Part shown: positions 29,169 to 38,468 of the stretch, in pieces
Layout: the number at the start of each line of letters is the position of its first letter
Position numbering within the stretch: the first letter of the stretch is position 1
Source of the DNA: Hydrogenophilales bacterium
Lineage (GTDB): Bacteria > Pseudomonadota > Gammaproteobacteria > Burkholderiales > Thiobacillaceae
DNA length: 64,000 nucleotides
Direction of reading: 5' to 3'
Assembly (NCBI GenBank): GCA_024636675.1
Contig: JAGXGM010000067.1
Coordinates: forward strand, 1-64,000
Position numbers and translations under genes: made by a program
Notes under the pieces: model-generated
What the model was told of the DNA's origin: nothing
The model's input: only the letters and a program-made list of their open reading frames with translations
Databases searched by the model: none

Positions 29169-30551
29169 ATGTTACGACCCGCCCTGCTGGCGGCCGCGCT
29201 CGCGGCCGCTTTCCCTGTTCACGCCGACCCCCAACTCGATGCCCTGCGCGCCGAGTTGCAGGAACTGAAATCTGCCTACGAAACCCGCATCCAAGCGCTC
29301 GAAGAGCGCCTCAAAGCCACCGAGGCCAACGCAGGTACGGCGCAAATCCGAACCGTCGAATACCGGGAACCAGCCGCCGCGCGGCCTGCCGATCCCACCC
29401 GCAGCAACGCTTTCAACCCTGCCATCTCGCTCATCCTGCAAGGCCAATACGCACACCTGGAGGATCGAGACGAACGCGGCATCACCGGTTTTTTCCCTGC
29501 GGGCGGGCACGCCCATGGCGGCGTTGAGCGTGGCTTCTCGGTGGGCGGCAGCGAACTGGTGATCTCCGCCAACATCGACCCGACTTTCCGCGGCCATCTC
29601 ATCGCCGTGCTCGCCGACGATGCAGTCGAAATCGAGGAAGCCTGGTTCCAGACCACCCGCCTTGGTCAGGGACTGGCGATCAAGGGCGGACGCTTCCGTT
29701 CCGGCCTCGGCTACCAGAATGAGCAGCACCCGCACGCCTGGGACTTCGCCACCAACAACCTGGTCTACGATGCGCTGTTCGGCGAGGGCTACGGCAACGA
29801 CGGCCTGCAGTTGAAATGGGTCGCGCCAACCGAGCTGTTCGTGGAGCTCGGCGCTGAAGCCGGCCGCGGCGCCAATTTCCCTGGCACCGACCGCAACACG
29901 AACGGCGCCGGCAGTTACGCGCTGTTCGGCCACCTGGGCGGCGATGTCGGCGCTTCCCACAGCTGGCGCGGCGGGCTGTCTTATCTCGCCGCCAAAGCCA
30001 GCGAGCGCGAGGGCGAACTCGAAGACATCAACGACTTGCATGCCGAAACCCTGTTCTCGGGTAAGAGCAAAATCTGGGTGGCGGACTTCGTCTGGAAATG
30101 GGCACCCAACGGCAATGCGTCCGAGCAGAATTTCAAGTTCGCGACAGAGTATTTCCGCCGCAGCGAACGCGGCAGCCTGGAATGCACCGACAACACGCAA
30201 GACGGCGGCGCCTGCGACGTTCTGGACGGTGACACAGAGGATGCGTACCACTCACGCCAGTCCGGCTTCTATGCCCAGGGCGTCTACCAGTTCATGCCGC
30301 GCTGGCGCACCGGCTACCGCTACGACCGCCTGGACTCGGGATCGGTCGATTTTGGCGCCAACAGCGCCAACCTGCCAGTTACGGATTACAGCCCGACGCG
30401 CCATTCGCTGATGCTCGATTACTCGCCATCCGAATTCTCGCGCCTGCGCCTGCAGGTTTCGAAGGACAAGTCGATGGCGGACGTGAGCGAGAACCAGTGG
30501 TTCGTGCAGTACATCCACAGCCTGGGCGCGCACGGCGCCCACAGGTTCTAA
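29169..30551 (+). CDS. Outer-membrane beta-barrel protein, putative metal-uptake porin
   Basis: A 460-residue protein with a signal peptide (cleavage after about residue 19, PVHA-DP), a short coiled coil (LDALRAELQELKSAYETRIQALEERLKA, about 21-50), then a long barrel with alternating aromatic residues and ending in a C-terminal phenylalanine (HRF). It has a histidine-rich loop (GGHAHGG). No TonB box or plug was seen. The coiled coil plus barrel arrangement resembles porins. Adjacent genes encode a zinc-type binding protein and permease, so zinc or other metal passage across the outer membrane is a reasonable inference. Confidence 0.8.
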   Translation: MLRPALLAAALAAAFPVHADPQLDALRAELQELKSAYETRIQALEERLKATEANAGTAQIRTVEYREPAAARPADPTRSNAFNPAISLILQGQYAHLEDRDERGITGFFPAGGHAHGGVERGFSVGGSELVISANIDPTFRGHLIAVLADDAVEIEEAWFQTTRLGQGLAIKGGRFRSGLGYQNEQHPHAWDFATNNLVYDALFGEGYGNDGLQLKWVAPTELFVELGAEAGRGANFPGTDRNTNGAGSYALFGHLGGDVGASHSWRGGLSYLAAKASEREGELEDINDLHAETLFSGKSKIWVADFVWKWAPNGNASEQNFKFATEYFRRSERGSLECTDNTQDGGACDVLDGDTEDAYHSRQSGFYAQGVYQFMPRWRTGYRYDRLDSGSVDFGANSANLPVTDYSPTRHSLMLDYSPSEFSRLRLQVSKDKSMADVSENQWFVQYIHSLGAHGAHRF

Positions 30552-30561
30552 GGAAAAGCGC

Positions 30562-31455
30562 ATGAAACGACTGCTGGTCTTGCTCATCCTGTGGCTGCCC
30601 GTATACGCGCATGCCGCCTTCAACGTCTTTGCCTGCGAGCCGGAATGGGCCGCCCTGGCAAAGGAAATCGGCGGCGGCGACGTCAAGGTCTATTCCGCCA
30701 CCACCGCCATGCAGGATCCGCACCGCATCGAGGCCCGGCCCAGCCTGATCGCGCAGATGCGGCGCGCCAATCTGGTCGTGTGCACCGGCGCCGACCTGGA
30801 GGTCGGCTGGCTGCCTGTGCTGCTGCAGAACGCCAATAACGCCGCGGTGCAGCCGGGCCGCCCCGGCTATTTCGAGGCGGCCCGGTTCGTGCCGCTGATG
30901 GAAAAGCCGGGGCGGCTCGACCGCGCCGACGGCGACGTGCATGCCGCCGGCAACCCCCACCTCCACACCGACCCGCGCAACATCCTGCGCGTCGCCGAGG
31001 CGCTGACGGCGCGGCTGGCCGAGCTCGACCCGGCGAATGCGGCAGCGCATCGCGCGCGCGGCCAGGTGTTCGCCGCGCGCTGGCAGGCGGCCATCGCGCG
31101 CTGGGAAACCCGTGGCGCGCCGCTGAAAAACCTGCCGGTGGCGGTGCAGCACAAATCCTTTTCCTACCTGCTGGCCTGGCTGGGGCTGCGCGAAGTCGCC
31201 ATCCTCGAGCCCAGGCCGGGCGTCGAGCCCTCGGTCAGCCATCTGGCACGGGTGGCCACGCAGCTGCAGGAAACGCCGGCGCAGATGGTGCTGCGCGCGG
31301 TCTACCAAAGCTCGCGCCCGGCCGACTGGCTGGCGAGCCGCACCGGCATCCCGGCACTGGCGCTGCCCTACACCGTGGGCGGCAACGATCGCGCGCAGGA
31401 TTTGTTCGGCCTGTTTGACGATACCCTCGATCAGTTGTTGAAAGCCGCACATTGA
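30562..31455 (+). CDS. znuA: Zinc-type ABC transporter substrate-binding protein
   Basis: A 297-residue periplasmic cluster A-I metal-binding protein. The signal peptide ends near PVYAHA. Metal ligands are suggested by DPHRIEARPS, HLHTDPRN and VQHKSFSYLLAWLG, with an acidic ligand near the C-terminus. The long His-rich loop of many ZnuA proteins is absent. Zinc is more likely than manganese from the context (COG0523 GTPase, cysteine-poor dksA), but the metal is an inference. It starts 10 bases after the barrel gene and overlaps the permease gene by four bases. Confidence 0.85.
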   Translation: MKRLLVLLILWLPVYAHAAFNVFACEPEWAALAKEIGGGDVKVYSATTAMQDPHRIEARPSLIAQMRRANLVVCTGADLEVGWLPVLLQNANNAAVQPGRPGYFEAARFVPLMEKPGRLDRADGDVHAAGNPHLHTDPRNILRVAEALTARLAELDPANAAAHRARGQVFAARWQAAIARWETRGAPLKNLPVAVQHKSFSYLLAWLGLREVAILEPRPGVEPSVSHLARVATQLQETPAQMVLRAVYQSSRPADWLASRTGIPALALPYTVGGNDRAQDLFGLFDDTLDQLLKAAH

Positions 31456-32222
31456 ATCTCGCCGCCCTCGACCCCAGCCTGCTGTTATGGCCGTTCATCG
31501 TCGGCCTGCTGGTGCTGTCCACCCACGTGCCGCTGGGGCGCCGGGTGCTTGCACGCGGCATCATCTTTCTCGACCTGGCGGTGGCCCAACTGGCTGTGCT
31601 CGGCGTGGTCGCAGCGCACGCACTTGATCTGGCCGCCGATGGCTGGCCGACCCAGCTGGCGGCGGCCGCGGCGGCACTGGCTGGCGCGGCGGCACTGGCC
31701 GCGTGCGAACGGCGCTGGCCGCAGATCCAGGAAGCCCTGATCGGCTCCACCTTCGTGGTCGCCGCCAGCGCAGCAGTGCTGCTGCTGGCGGACGACCCGC
31801 ATGGCGGGGAGCATCTGGCCGAACTGCTCACCGGGCAAATCCTGTGGGCAACGTCAACGCAGGCCATGCAGATGGCCGCGCTTTACGGCATGCTGCTGGC
31901 GTTCATGACGTGGCGCGGTGAGTGCCTCGGCGGACTTGGGTTCTATCTGGTGTTTGCGCTGGCGATAACCGCGTCGGTTCAAGTGGTGGGGGTTTATCTG
32001 GTGTTCGCCAGCCTGATCCTGCCGGCGCTGGCGGTGCGCGGCCTTCCCGCACGCCCCGGCCTGCTGGTGGGCTGGACAGTGGGCGCACTGGCGTATGCGG
32101 CAGGGCTGACCGCGTCCGCGCTGCTCGACTGGCCGAGCGGGCCCGCGATTGTCATCGCGCTCGCCGTCATTGCCCTGCTTGCCGCGCGCACACGGGTTGC
32201 TGCAAGCGGGCGACAACGCTAG
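31452..32222 (+). CDS. znuB: Metal ABC transporter permease, ABC-3 family
   Basis: A 256-residue inner-membrane permease with about seven to eight helices (LLWPFIVGLLVLSTHVPLG, IIFLDLAVAQLAVLGVVAAH, VVGVYLVFASLILPALAVR and others). GIIFLDLAVAQLA is the conserved second-helix region of zinc/manganese permeases. The start is TTG overlapping the binding-protein stop (TTGA), with the hydrophobic start immediately after. No ATPase gene follows; the next gene is a STAS-domain protein. ZnuC must be elsewhere or shared. Confidence 0.83.
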   Translation: MNLAALDPSLLLWPFIVGLLVLSTHVPLGRRVLARGIIFLDLAVAQLAVLGVVAAHALDLAADGWPTQLAAAAAALAGAAALAACERRWPQIQEALIGSTFVVAASAAVLLLADDPHGGEHLAELLTGQILWATSTQAMQMAALYGMLLAFMTWRGECLGGLGFYLVFALAITASVQVVGVYLVFASLILPALAVRGLPARPGLLVGWTVGALAYAAGLTASALLDWPSGPAIVIALAVIALLAARTRVAASGRQR

Positions 32223-32261
32223 TATCCAGTACTGACCCTCTATCCGACGTACGCATATTCA

Positions 32262-33383
32262 GTGGCTCTTCCGTTTTTCAAAAAAAGCAAGGACAAGGCA
32301 CCCAGCCCGGCGCGAAAGCCAACGCCTGCGCCTGCGCCAGCCGCCGAGTCGCAGCCTACCGAAACGCTGTTGACCATGGAAATGGGCGCCAGCGGCATTG
32401 TGGTAGAGGAGTCGAGCGGCGCGGCGCAGTCGCCGGTGGACGAAGTGGCGATCCTCTATGCCAGCGGTCAATCCGACATGGCCGAGCGTTTGCTGAAGGA
32501 CCTCCTGGCCACGGGCGATCGCCGTGCCTGGCACATGCTGTTCGACCTTTACGGCATCCAGAATCGCGAAAAAGACTTTGACCAGTTGGCGCTGGATTAT
32601 GCGATGCGTTTCGAAAGCTCGCCTCCGGTCTGGGAAGCCATGGGGGAGGGCAACGCCGCCAGCAAGCCGCAGCAGGATCAGGCCGCCAGCCTGGAATTAC
32701 CCGGCCTGCTCGACAAGAAAGCAGCCGCCACCCTGCGCGAGGGCATTGAGGCCACGGCCAAGAATACCGCGGTACGGATCGACTTTTCACGCATCGCCAT
32801 GATCGACGAAGCGGGCGCGGACGAGTGCGCAAAAATCCTCGCCGCTGCACGCAAAGCCCGTCGCAAGCTTCAGGTCAGCGGTGTCGACACGCTGACCGCG
32901 CTGCTGCAGGATCTCAACCGTGCCACCCACAGCCGGGCGGTGCACTGGCTGCTGCTGCTGGAGCTCTACCAGACGCTCGGCCAGGAGGAAAACTTCGAAA
33001 ACCTGGCGGTCGACTACGCGGTGCGCTTTGAGGTGTCACCACCCTCCTGGAGCGAAGTCCAGGCCGCCGAGGTCGTGCAGGCAAAACCCGCCGAACCGCT
33101 GGACGATGCGCTACAACTAGCCGGCGAAATCACCCCCGCCAACGATAGCGCCTTGCAGCAACTCGGCAGCTATGCAACTACCCACCACGAGGTACTGGTC
33201 GATCTGTCAAAGGTCACCCGCGTCGATTACGGCAGTGTCAGCCAGTTCATCAGCGTGCTGATGCAGTGTCTGGGCAGTGGCAAGACCATCACCCTGCGCG
33301 GGCACAACGCGCTTATCCATGAACTTTTCCGCGTCATGGGAATCGATCAGTTGGCGCAACTTATCCCGCACCACCCGGACTGA
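32262..33383 (+). CDS. Duplicated helical-STAS domain protein
   Basis: A 373-residue soluble protein with a proline/alanine-rich N-terminus (to about 35). It then has two copies of a unit: a helical module ending in [20 protein letters not shown] (first) or [19 protein letters not shown] (second), each followed by a STAS-like segment ([19 protein letters not shown] and [19 protein letters not shown]). STAS domains act in anti-sigma-antagonist and partner-switching systems, but no kinase or phosphatase is adjacent. The start is GTG. It is followed by hslVU, and a role in stress signalling or assembly is speculative. Confidence 0.72.
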   Translation: MALPFFKKSKDKAPSPARKPTPAPAPAAESQPTETLLTMEMGASGIVVEESSGAAQSPVDEVAILYASGQSDMAERLLKDLLATGDRRAWHMLFDLYGIQNREKDFDQLALDYAMRFESSPPVWEAMGEGNAASKPQQDQAASLELPGLLDKKAAATLREGIEATAKNTAVRIDFSRIAMIDEAGADECAKILAAARKARRKLQVSGVDTLTALLQDLNRATHSRAVHWLLLLELYQTLGQEENFENLAVDYAVRFEVSPPSWSEVQAAEVVQAKPAEPLDDALQLAGEITPANDSALQQLGSYATTHHEVLVDLSKVTRVDYGSVSQFISVLMQCLGSGKTITLRGHNALIHELFRVMGIDQLAQLIPHHPD

Positions 33384-33529
33384 TTTCGTCCACCTTGGCC
33401 GACCGGGCTTCGGCGGCCCCGTCCTCCCCCATCCAGTACAGACACCCGGATTGTCCGCAGGATGCGGGGCGGCAAAACAGGACCCGCCTTCAACTTCGCG
33501 ACCCGCTTTTTTTCAGGATAATCCCGCCC

Positions 33530-34063
33530 ATGGAACAATATCGCGGCACCACCATTCTCTCCGTTCGTCGTGGCAACGAGGTCGCTCTTGGCGGCGACGG
33601 CCAGGTCACGCTGGGCAACATCGTCATCAAGTCCACCGCCCGCAAGATCCGGCGACTGCATCAGGACAAGGTGCTGGCCGGGTTTGCCGGTGGCACCGCC
33701 GACGCCTTCACCCTGTTCGAGCGCTTCGAAGCCAAGCTCGACAAGCACTCGGGGCATTTGCTCCGGAGTGCAGTCGAACTCGCCAAGGACTGGCGCACCG
33801 ACCGCATGCTGCGGCGACTTGAAGCCATGCTCGCGGTGGCTGATCGCGAATACTCGCTCATCATCACCGGCAATGGCGACGTGCTGGAGCCCGAGCTCGG
33901 CATCGCCGCCATCGGCTCCGGCGGCGCCTTCGCCCAGTCTGCCGCAGTAGCATTGCTGCAGAACACCGACCTGCCCCCACTTGAAATCGTCAAAAAGAGC
34001 CTCACTATCGCAGGGGACATCTGCATTTATTCGAACCAGAATCATGTGATTGAGACCCTGTGA
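33530..34063 (+). CDS. hslV: ATP-dependent protease HslVU, peptidase subunit
   Basis: A 177-residue proteasome-like peptidase. The propeptide is MEQYRG, so the mature protein starts at threonine 7 (TTILSVRR), the catalytic residue. [26 protein letters not shown] and [11 protein letters not shown] are family motifs. The ATG at 33530 directly precedes the processed threonine, which fixes the start. It forms a dodecamer capped by HslU, encoded 64 bases downstream. Confidence 0.97.
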   Translation: MEQYRGTTILSVRRGNEVALGGDGQVTLGNIVIKSTARKIRRLHQDKVLAGFAGGTADAFTLFERFEAKLDKHSGHLLRSAVELAKDWRTDRMLRRLEAMLAVADREYSLIITGNGDVLEPELGIAAIGSGGAFAQSAAVALLQNTDLPPLEIVKKSLTIAGDICIYSNQNHVIETL

Positions 34064-34127
34064 GGCGCGCGGTGAAAAAGCCCGCTCCGTAACGCCTCAC
34101 TCCTCACGCCTAACGCCTCACCCAACA

Positions 34128-35450
34128 ATGACTCCCAAAGAAATTGTCCACGAACTCGACAAACACATCGTCGGCCAGGCCGCCGCCAAGCGCGCGGTCG
34201 CGGTCGCCCTGCGCAACCGCTGGCGGCGCCAGCAGGTAGAAGAGCCGCTACGACAGGAGATCACGCCGAAGAACATCCTGATGATCGGCCCCACCGGCGT
34301 CGGCAAGACCGAGATCGCGCGCCGCCTGGCGCGGCTCGCCAACGCGCCCTTCATCAAGATCGAGGCGACCAAGTTCACCGAAGTCGGCTACGTCGGGCGC
34401 GACGTCGACACCATCATCCGTGACCTGATGGAAACCGCGGTCAAGCAGATGCGCGAGCAGGCCACGACCCAGGTGCAGTTCCGCGCCGAGGAAGCCGCCG
34501 AGGACCGCATCCTCGACGCGCTGCTGCCGCCGCCGCGCAGCGTCGGCTTCGGCGAAGCCGAACCTGCCCGCGAGGAAGGCGCGGCGCGTCAGCGCTTCCG
34601 CAAGATGCTGCGCGAAGGGGAACTCGACGACAAGGAAATCGAGATCGAGATCGCTGCGGTCAACCCCAGCATGGAAATCTTTACCCCACCGGGAATGGAA
34701 GACCTGTCACAGCAGCTGCAGGGCATGTTCCAGAACATCGGGCAAAGCCGCCGGCAGGCACGCAAGCTCAAGGTACGCGAAGCATTCAAGTTGCTGACCG
34801 AGGAAGAAGCCGGGCGTCTGATCAGCGATGAGGAAACCAAGCAGCAGGCGCTGGATGCAGTCGAGCAGAACGGCATCGTTTTTCTCGACGAGATCGACAA
34901 GGTGGCCACCCGCAGCGACGCCCAAGGCAGCGACGTCTCGCGCCAGGGCGTGCAGCGCGACCTGCTGCCGCTGATCGAGGGCACCACGGTGTCGACCAAA
35001 TACGGCATGGTGAAGACCGACCACATCCTGTTCATCGCCAGCGGTGCGTTCCATCTGTCAAAGCCGTCCGACCTCATCCCCGAACTGCAGGGGCGCCTGC
35101 CGATCCGCGTCGAACTGCAGGCGCTGAACGTGGAAGACTTCGAGCGCATCCTGACCGCCACCGACGCCTGCCTGACGCGCCAGTACGAAGCGCTGCTGGC
35201 GACCGAAGGGGTCACGCTCAAGTTTTCCAACGACGGCATCCGCCGCATCGCCGAGATCGCCTTCGAGGTGAACGAGCGCACCGAGAACATCGGCGCGCGC
35301 CGCCTGCACACGGTGATGGAAAAGCTGTTGGAGGACATTTCCTTCGATGCCGGCAGCGTCACCGGGGAATACGTGATCGATGGCGACGTGGTCACCACCC
35401 GCCTGGCCGCACTGGCCGCACGCGAAGACCTCGCACGCTACGTCCTCTGA
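34128..35450 (+). CDS. hslU: ATP-dependent protease HslVU, ATPase subunit
   Basis: A 440-residue AAA+ unfoldase. [17 protein letters not shown] opens it. Walker A is GPTGVGKT near 55-62, with the pore loop GYVGRD soon after. The I domain (about 110-240) contains the variable charged segment. Walker B is FLDEIDK, and the C-terminus ends in RYVL, used to dock HslV. The start was set at ATG 34128 by family length. No clear Shine-Dalgarno precedes it, and the hslV-hslU gap holds a short direct repeat (TAACGCCTCAC at 34090 and 34111), so translation may be coupled in another way. Confidence 0.97.
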   Translation: MTPKEIVHELDKHIVGQAAAKRAVAVALRNRWRRQQVEEPLRQEITPKNILMIGPTGVGKTEIARRLARLANAPFIKIEATKFTEVGYVGRDVDTIIRDLMETAVKQMREQATTQVQFRAEEAAEDRILDALLPPPRSVGFGEAEPAREEGAARQRFRKMLREGELDDKEIEIEIAAVNPSMEIFTPPGMEDLSQQLQGMFQNIGQSRRQARKLKVREAFKLLTEEEAGRLISDEETKQQALDAVEQNGIVFLDEIDKVATRSDAQGSDVSRQGVQRDLLPLIEGTTVSTKYGMVKTDHILFIASGAFHLSKPSDLIPELQGRLPIRVELQALNVEDFERILTATDACLTRQYEALLATEGVTLKFSNDGIRRIAEIAFEVNERTENIGARRLHTVMEKLLEDISFDAGSVTGEYVIDGDVVTTRLAALAAREDLARYVL

Positions 35451-35460
35451 CGCCTAAGCC

Positions 35461-35498
35461 AGGCGCCTGATCAACCAGCCGGGTGCGCCTGATTTTTT
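35461..35498 (+). terminator. Possible intrinsic terminator after hslU
   Basis: AGGCGC and GCGCCT can pair across an 18-base loop, followed by GATTTTTT. The loop is long, so confidence is modest. It would separate hslVU from the ion-channel gene. Confidence 0.45.
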
Positions 35499-35542
35499 CA
35501 GCGACCCGGTTTCATTTATATTCAAACGCAGTGGAGCAAGAC

Positions 35543-36400
35543 ATGCAGCAAGCAGGCCGCGGCCGAAACGCCATTTCCCTGCGCCAGACCCTTGGCGCCT
35601 GGGTGGAGTCGAACTGGATACAGAACTTCATCATCGGCCTGATCATCATCAACGCCATCATCCTCGGGATGGAAACCTCGCCAACGGTCATGGCGCACAT
35701 CGGTCCCCAACTACTCGCCCTCGACAGTCTGATTCTCGGCGTGTTCGTGGTGGAGATCGGTCTCAAGCTCATCGCCCAGGGACCGGGCTTCTTCCGCCGC
35801 GGCTGGAACATCTTCGATTTCGCGGTGGTGGGCATCGCCCTGGTGCCCGCCAGCGGGCCGCTGGCAATCCTGCGTGCGCTGCGCATCCTGCGGGTGCTGC
35901 GCCTGCTGTCGATGCTGCCACGGCTGCGCTTCGTGGTGGAGGCGCTGCTGCACTCCCTGCCGGGTCTCGGTTCCATCGCCCTGTTGATGGTGGTCGTCTA
36001 TTACGTGGCCGCGGTCATGGCCACCGGCCTCTTCGGCGCGAGCCATCCGGAATGGTTTGGCAGCATCAGCCATTCCATGTACACCCTGTTCCAGATCATG
36101 ACGCTGGAAAGCTGGTCCATGGGCATCGTGCGGCCGGTGATGGAAGACTACCCCTATGCCTGGCTGTTCTTCATCCCTTTCATCCTGATCGCCACCTTCA
36201 CGGTGCTGAACCTGTTCATCGCCATCATCGTCGATGCCATGCAGAGCATGCACGAGCAGGTGGCCAAACAGGAAGAAGCGATCATCACCGAGGCAGTGCA
36301 GAGCGAGGGCGCCCACCTCGAGCAGGAACTGCGTGCCGTGCGCGAGGAATTGCGCGCCATGCGGACGCTGCTGACACAGGAGCGGGGCCTGCCGGGTTGA
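35543..36400 (+). CDS. Bacterial voltage-gated sodium channel (NaChBac/NavAb type)
   Basis: A 285-residue six-helix cation channel subunit. S1-S3 precede an S4 with regular arginines (LRALRILRVLRLL). The pore helix and selectivity filter read TLESWS at 187-192, followed by MGIVRPVMEDYPYAW, matching bacterial Nav channels. S6 ends in FIAIIVDAMQ. The cytoplasmic C-terminus (about 235-285) is a coiled coil expected to form a four-helix bundle. The filter identity makes Na+ selectivity likely. The ATG at 35543 was chosen for its GGAG site; in-frame codons further upstream lack one. A link to flagella or pH/ion homeostasis cannot be read from context. Confidence 0.93.
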   Translation: MQQAGRGRNAISLRQTLGAWVESNWIQNFIIGLIIINAIILGMETSPTVMAHIGPQLLALDSLILGVFVVEIGLKLIAQGPGFFRRGWNIFDFAVVGIALVPASGPLAILRALRILRVLRLLSMLPRLRFVVEALLHSLPGLGSIALLMVVVYYVAAVMATGLFGASHPEWFGSISHSMYTLFQIMTLESWSMGIVRPVMEDYPYAWLFFIPFILIATFTVLNLFIAIIVDAMQSMHEQVAKQEEAIITEAVQSEGAHLEQELRAVREELRAMRTLLTQERGLPG

Positions 36401-36513
36401 CGCTCCCTGCGATATGCCGTGGCTAATGCCTCCATCGACATTACTTATTTGGCTGTCCATCCCCACAGGCGGAAAATCACCCGGCTGAGTAACGTTTAAC
36501 TGGAGACACCCCC

Positions 36514-38346
36514 ATGGCCACCCGCGACATCCTCACCCCCAAAGAAGCCCAATGCAGCGGCGGCGCCGATTACGCCGCGCTGGCGCTGGAAGCCCTGCAG
36601 GAACCCGCAGACGCGGCCTACGCCAAGGAGTTGATGGACCGCGTGGCCGACGATTGCCAGTTCACCAAGGACCTGGCGGCATGCGCCATCGTCTACCGGG
36701 CGCTGGGCGAGCAGGATCGCGCCGAAGAACTGCTGCAGACCGCCGAGGACTACTGCATGTCGGGCGAAGAGCAGGTCGCCCTGGCGGAAGCCAAGTTCAA
36801 GGTGCTGGGCGACAAGGCGGCAGCGGTGGGCGCCTATGAAAAGGCGCTGAAGGAAACCAATAATCTCGACCCGCTGATTGATTTGGCGAAAGACGTGATG
36901 CGCGTGATCGACGACAGCGCGTTCGCCAAGAAAGTGCTGGAAAAGGCCGAGGCGAAGATCTCGCGCGCGGTGGAATACAGCAAGCTGGCTGCCGCCGCGG
37001 TTGAGCATCTGCACGACCCGGAATACGCGGAAGCGATTTTCAACAAGGCGGCAGAGAAGCTTTCCACCGTGTCCGACTTGCTGGCGCTGGCAGGCGAAGT
37101 GACCAAGACGCTGGGTGACCCGCAAAAAGCAAAAGTGCTCTATCAGCGCGCGCTCGAAGGGGCGACCGACTTTGCCGCGGCCAAAACATTGATTGAATCC
37201 GCCAAGCAGACGGGGGATGCCGCCTTCATGCAGGCCGCGCTGAAAAAGGCAGGCGACCTGGCAACCGCCACCGGCGAATACATCGAACTGGCCGAGGGGC
37301 TGGCGAGCGTGGGCGACAAAGCAGGCGCCACGGCCCTGCTTGACAAGGCCGAGGACGCGGTGGCCGGGCTGGACGAGATGCAGCGGCTGGTGGCCGCAGT
37401 GGAAGCGCACCTGGCCGACGACGCCGAGCGCCTGGCCCGGGTGAAGGTCAAGCTGGAGAAACGCCAGGCCAACCACGCGCGCTACATGGAATTCCAGCAA
37501 CTGGAAAAGGACGCCGTCAGCGTCAAGCAGTTCCTTGCGCTGGCCGAACGCGTGCGGCTGGAACTGGAAGACCCGTTCTATTCCGCCAAACTGATCGAGG
37601 CCGCGGAGACCCTGCTCGACGGCACCGGCTACCAGTTCTCGCGCTACAAGCCGATCCTGCTGGCGGTAGACAAGAACCTGGACGACACCAGCTGGCTTTC
37701 CCGCCTGCTCGATCGCGCGGCGGAAAACGCCACCGACTTCATCGCCTTCAAGGATCTGGTGGTCACCGCCTCCCATCTGAAGCACCGCGAACTTGGCGTG
37801 TCCAAGGCGCGCGCCTATCTTGCCGCGCGCGAAGCGGCACTGAAGTCGGATCCCAACGCCACCGTGTACGACCTCGCCAAACTCGCCGAGGCGAGCTTTG
37901 CCGCGACCCGCGACGCGGCCGAAGCCGGCCGCCTGCTGGAAGCGGCGCGCGCCCAGGCCGAGGATCACTTTGCGCTGACTCACATCGGCCGCCTGTATGC
38001 CTCCATGGGCAACAGCGCCCGTGCCGATGAACTCTTTGCCGAGGCCGCCGCAACCTGCCCCAACGGCGATGCCTGCATCCAGTTCATCGACCGCCTGAAG
38101 GGCTTCGCCCTGCCGGCCGAGGCGCTGAAGAAGTGGTATGCCGAGTGCGGCACGCATCTGAGCAACCCGGCCGACAAGCTGCGCTGGGCCGAGGGCATCG
38201 CCGACGCGCTCAACGACCGCGCCTGGGCAAGCGAGGTGTATGGCCAGCTCGCCGGGCAGTTCAGCGGCGCCGATGCGGCGCGCTTCGAACTCAGCCGCCG
38301 CTCGCGTGCCGACCTCAATTACTTCGGCTCCACCCGCCGCCACTAA
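36514..38346 (+). CDS. Helical-repeat (TPR-like solenoid) protein of unknown function
   Basis: A 610-residue soluble protein rich in alanine, leucine, glutamate and lysine. It is built of repeated helix-turn-helix units of about 35-40 residues: KDLAACAIVYRALGEQDRAEELLQTAE is one example, and LLALAGEVTKTLGDPQKAKVLYQRALEGA another. Small conserved positions (A..LG....A) recur as in TPR/Sel1 repeats. No signal peptide or catalytic domain is visible. It probably acts as a scaffold. The ATG at 36514 follows CTGGAG. A terminator lies 55 bases after the stop, so it may be a single-gene unit. Confidence 0.75.
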   Translation: MATRDILTPKEAQCSGGADYAALALEALQEPADAAYAKELMDRVADDCQFTKDLAACAIVYRALGEQDRAEELLQTAEDYCMSGEEQVALAEAKFKVLGDKAAAVGAYEKALKETNNLDPLIDLAKDVMRVIDDSAFAKKVLEKAEAKISRAVEYSKLAAAAVEHLHDPEYAEAIFNKAAEKLSTVSDLLALAGEVTKTLGDPQKAKVLYQRALEGATDFAAAKTLIESAKQTGDAAFMQAALKKAGDLATATGEYIELAEGLASVGDKAGATALLDKAEDAVAGLDEMQRLVAAVEAHLADDAERLARVKVKLEKRQANHARYMEFQQLEKDAVSVKQFLALAERVRLELEDPFYSAKLIEAAETLLDGTGYQFSRYKPILLAVDKNLDDTSWLSRLLDRAAENATDFIAFKDLVVTASHLKHRELGVSKARAYLAAREAALKSDPNATVYDLAKLAEASFAATRDAAEAGRLLEAARAQAEDHFALTHIGRLYASMGNSARADELFAEAAATCPNGDACIQFIDRLKGFALPAEALKKWYAECGTHLSNPADKLRWAEGIADALNDRAWASEVYGQLAGQFSGADAARFELSRRSRADLNYFGSTRRH

Positions 38347-38400
38347 GCAGCAACTTGGCCGGTTGGCCACCGCGCCAAGCGCGTTGCAATACCCCTGAAA

Positions 38401-38426
38401 ACAGCCCGGTTGATCGGGCTGTTTTT
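38401..38426 (+). terminator. Intrinsic terminator after the solenoid gene
   Basis: ACAGCCCG and CGGGCTGT form an 8-bp stem with a 6-base loop, followed by TTTT. An A-run precedes the stem. Confidence 0.85.
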
Positions 38427-38468
38427 ACTTGTAGACTGGTAAATGAAGCCGTTTTCCAGGAGCCCTCC

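Noticed and set aside
36496-38370. 624-codon minus-strand frame opposite the helical-repeat gene
   Set aside because: The plus-strand frame has a ribosome-binding site, normal composition and repeat structure. The antisense frame is full of Gly, Arg and Gln-rich stretches and has no signature.
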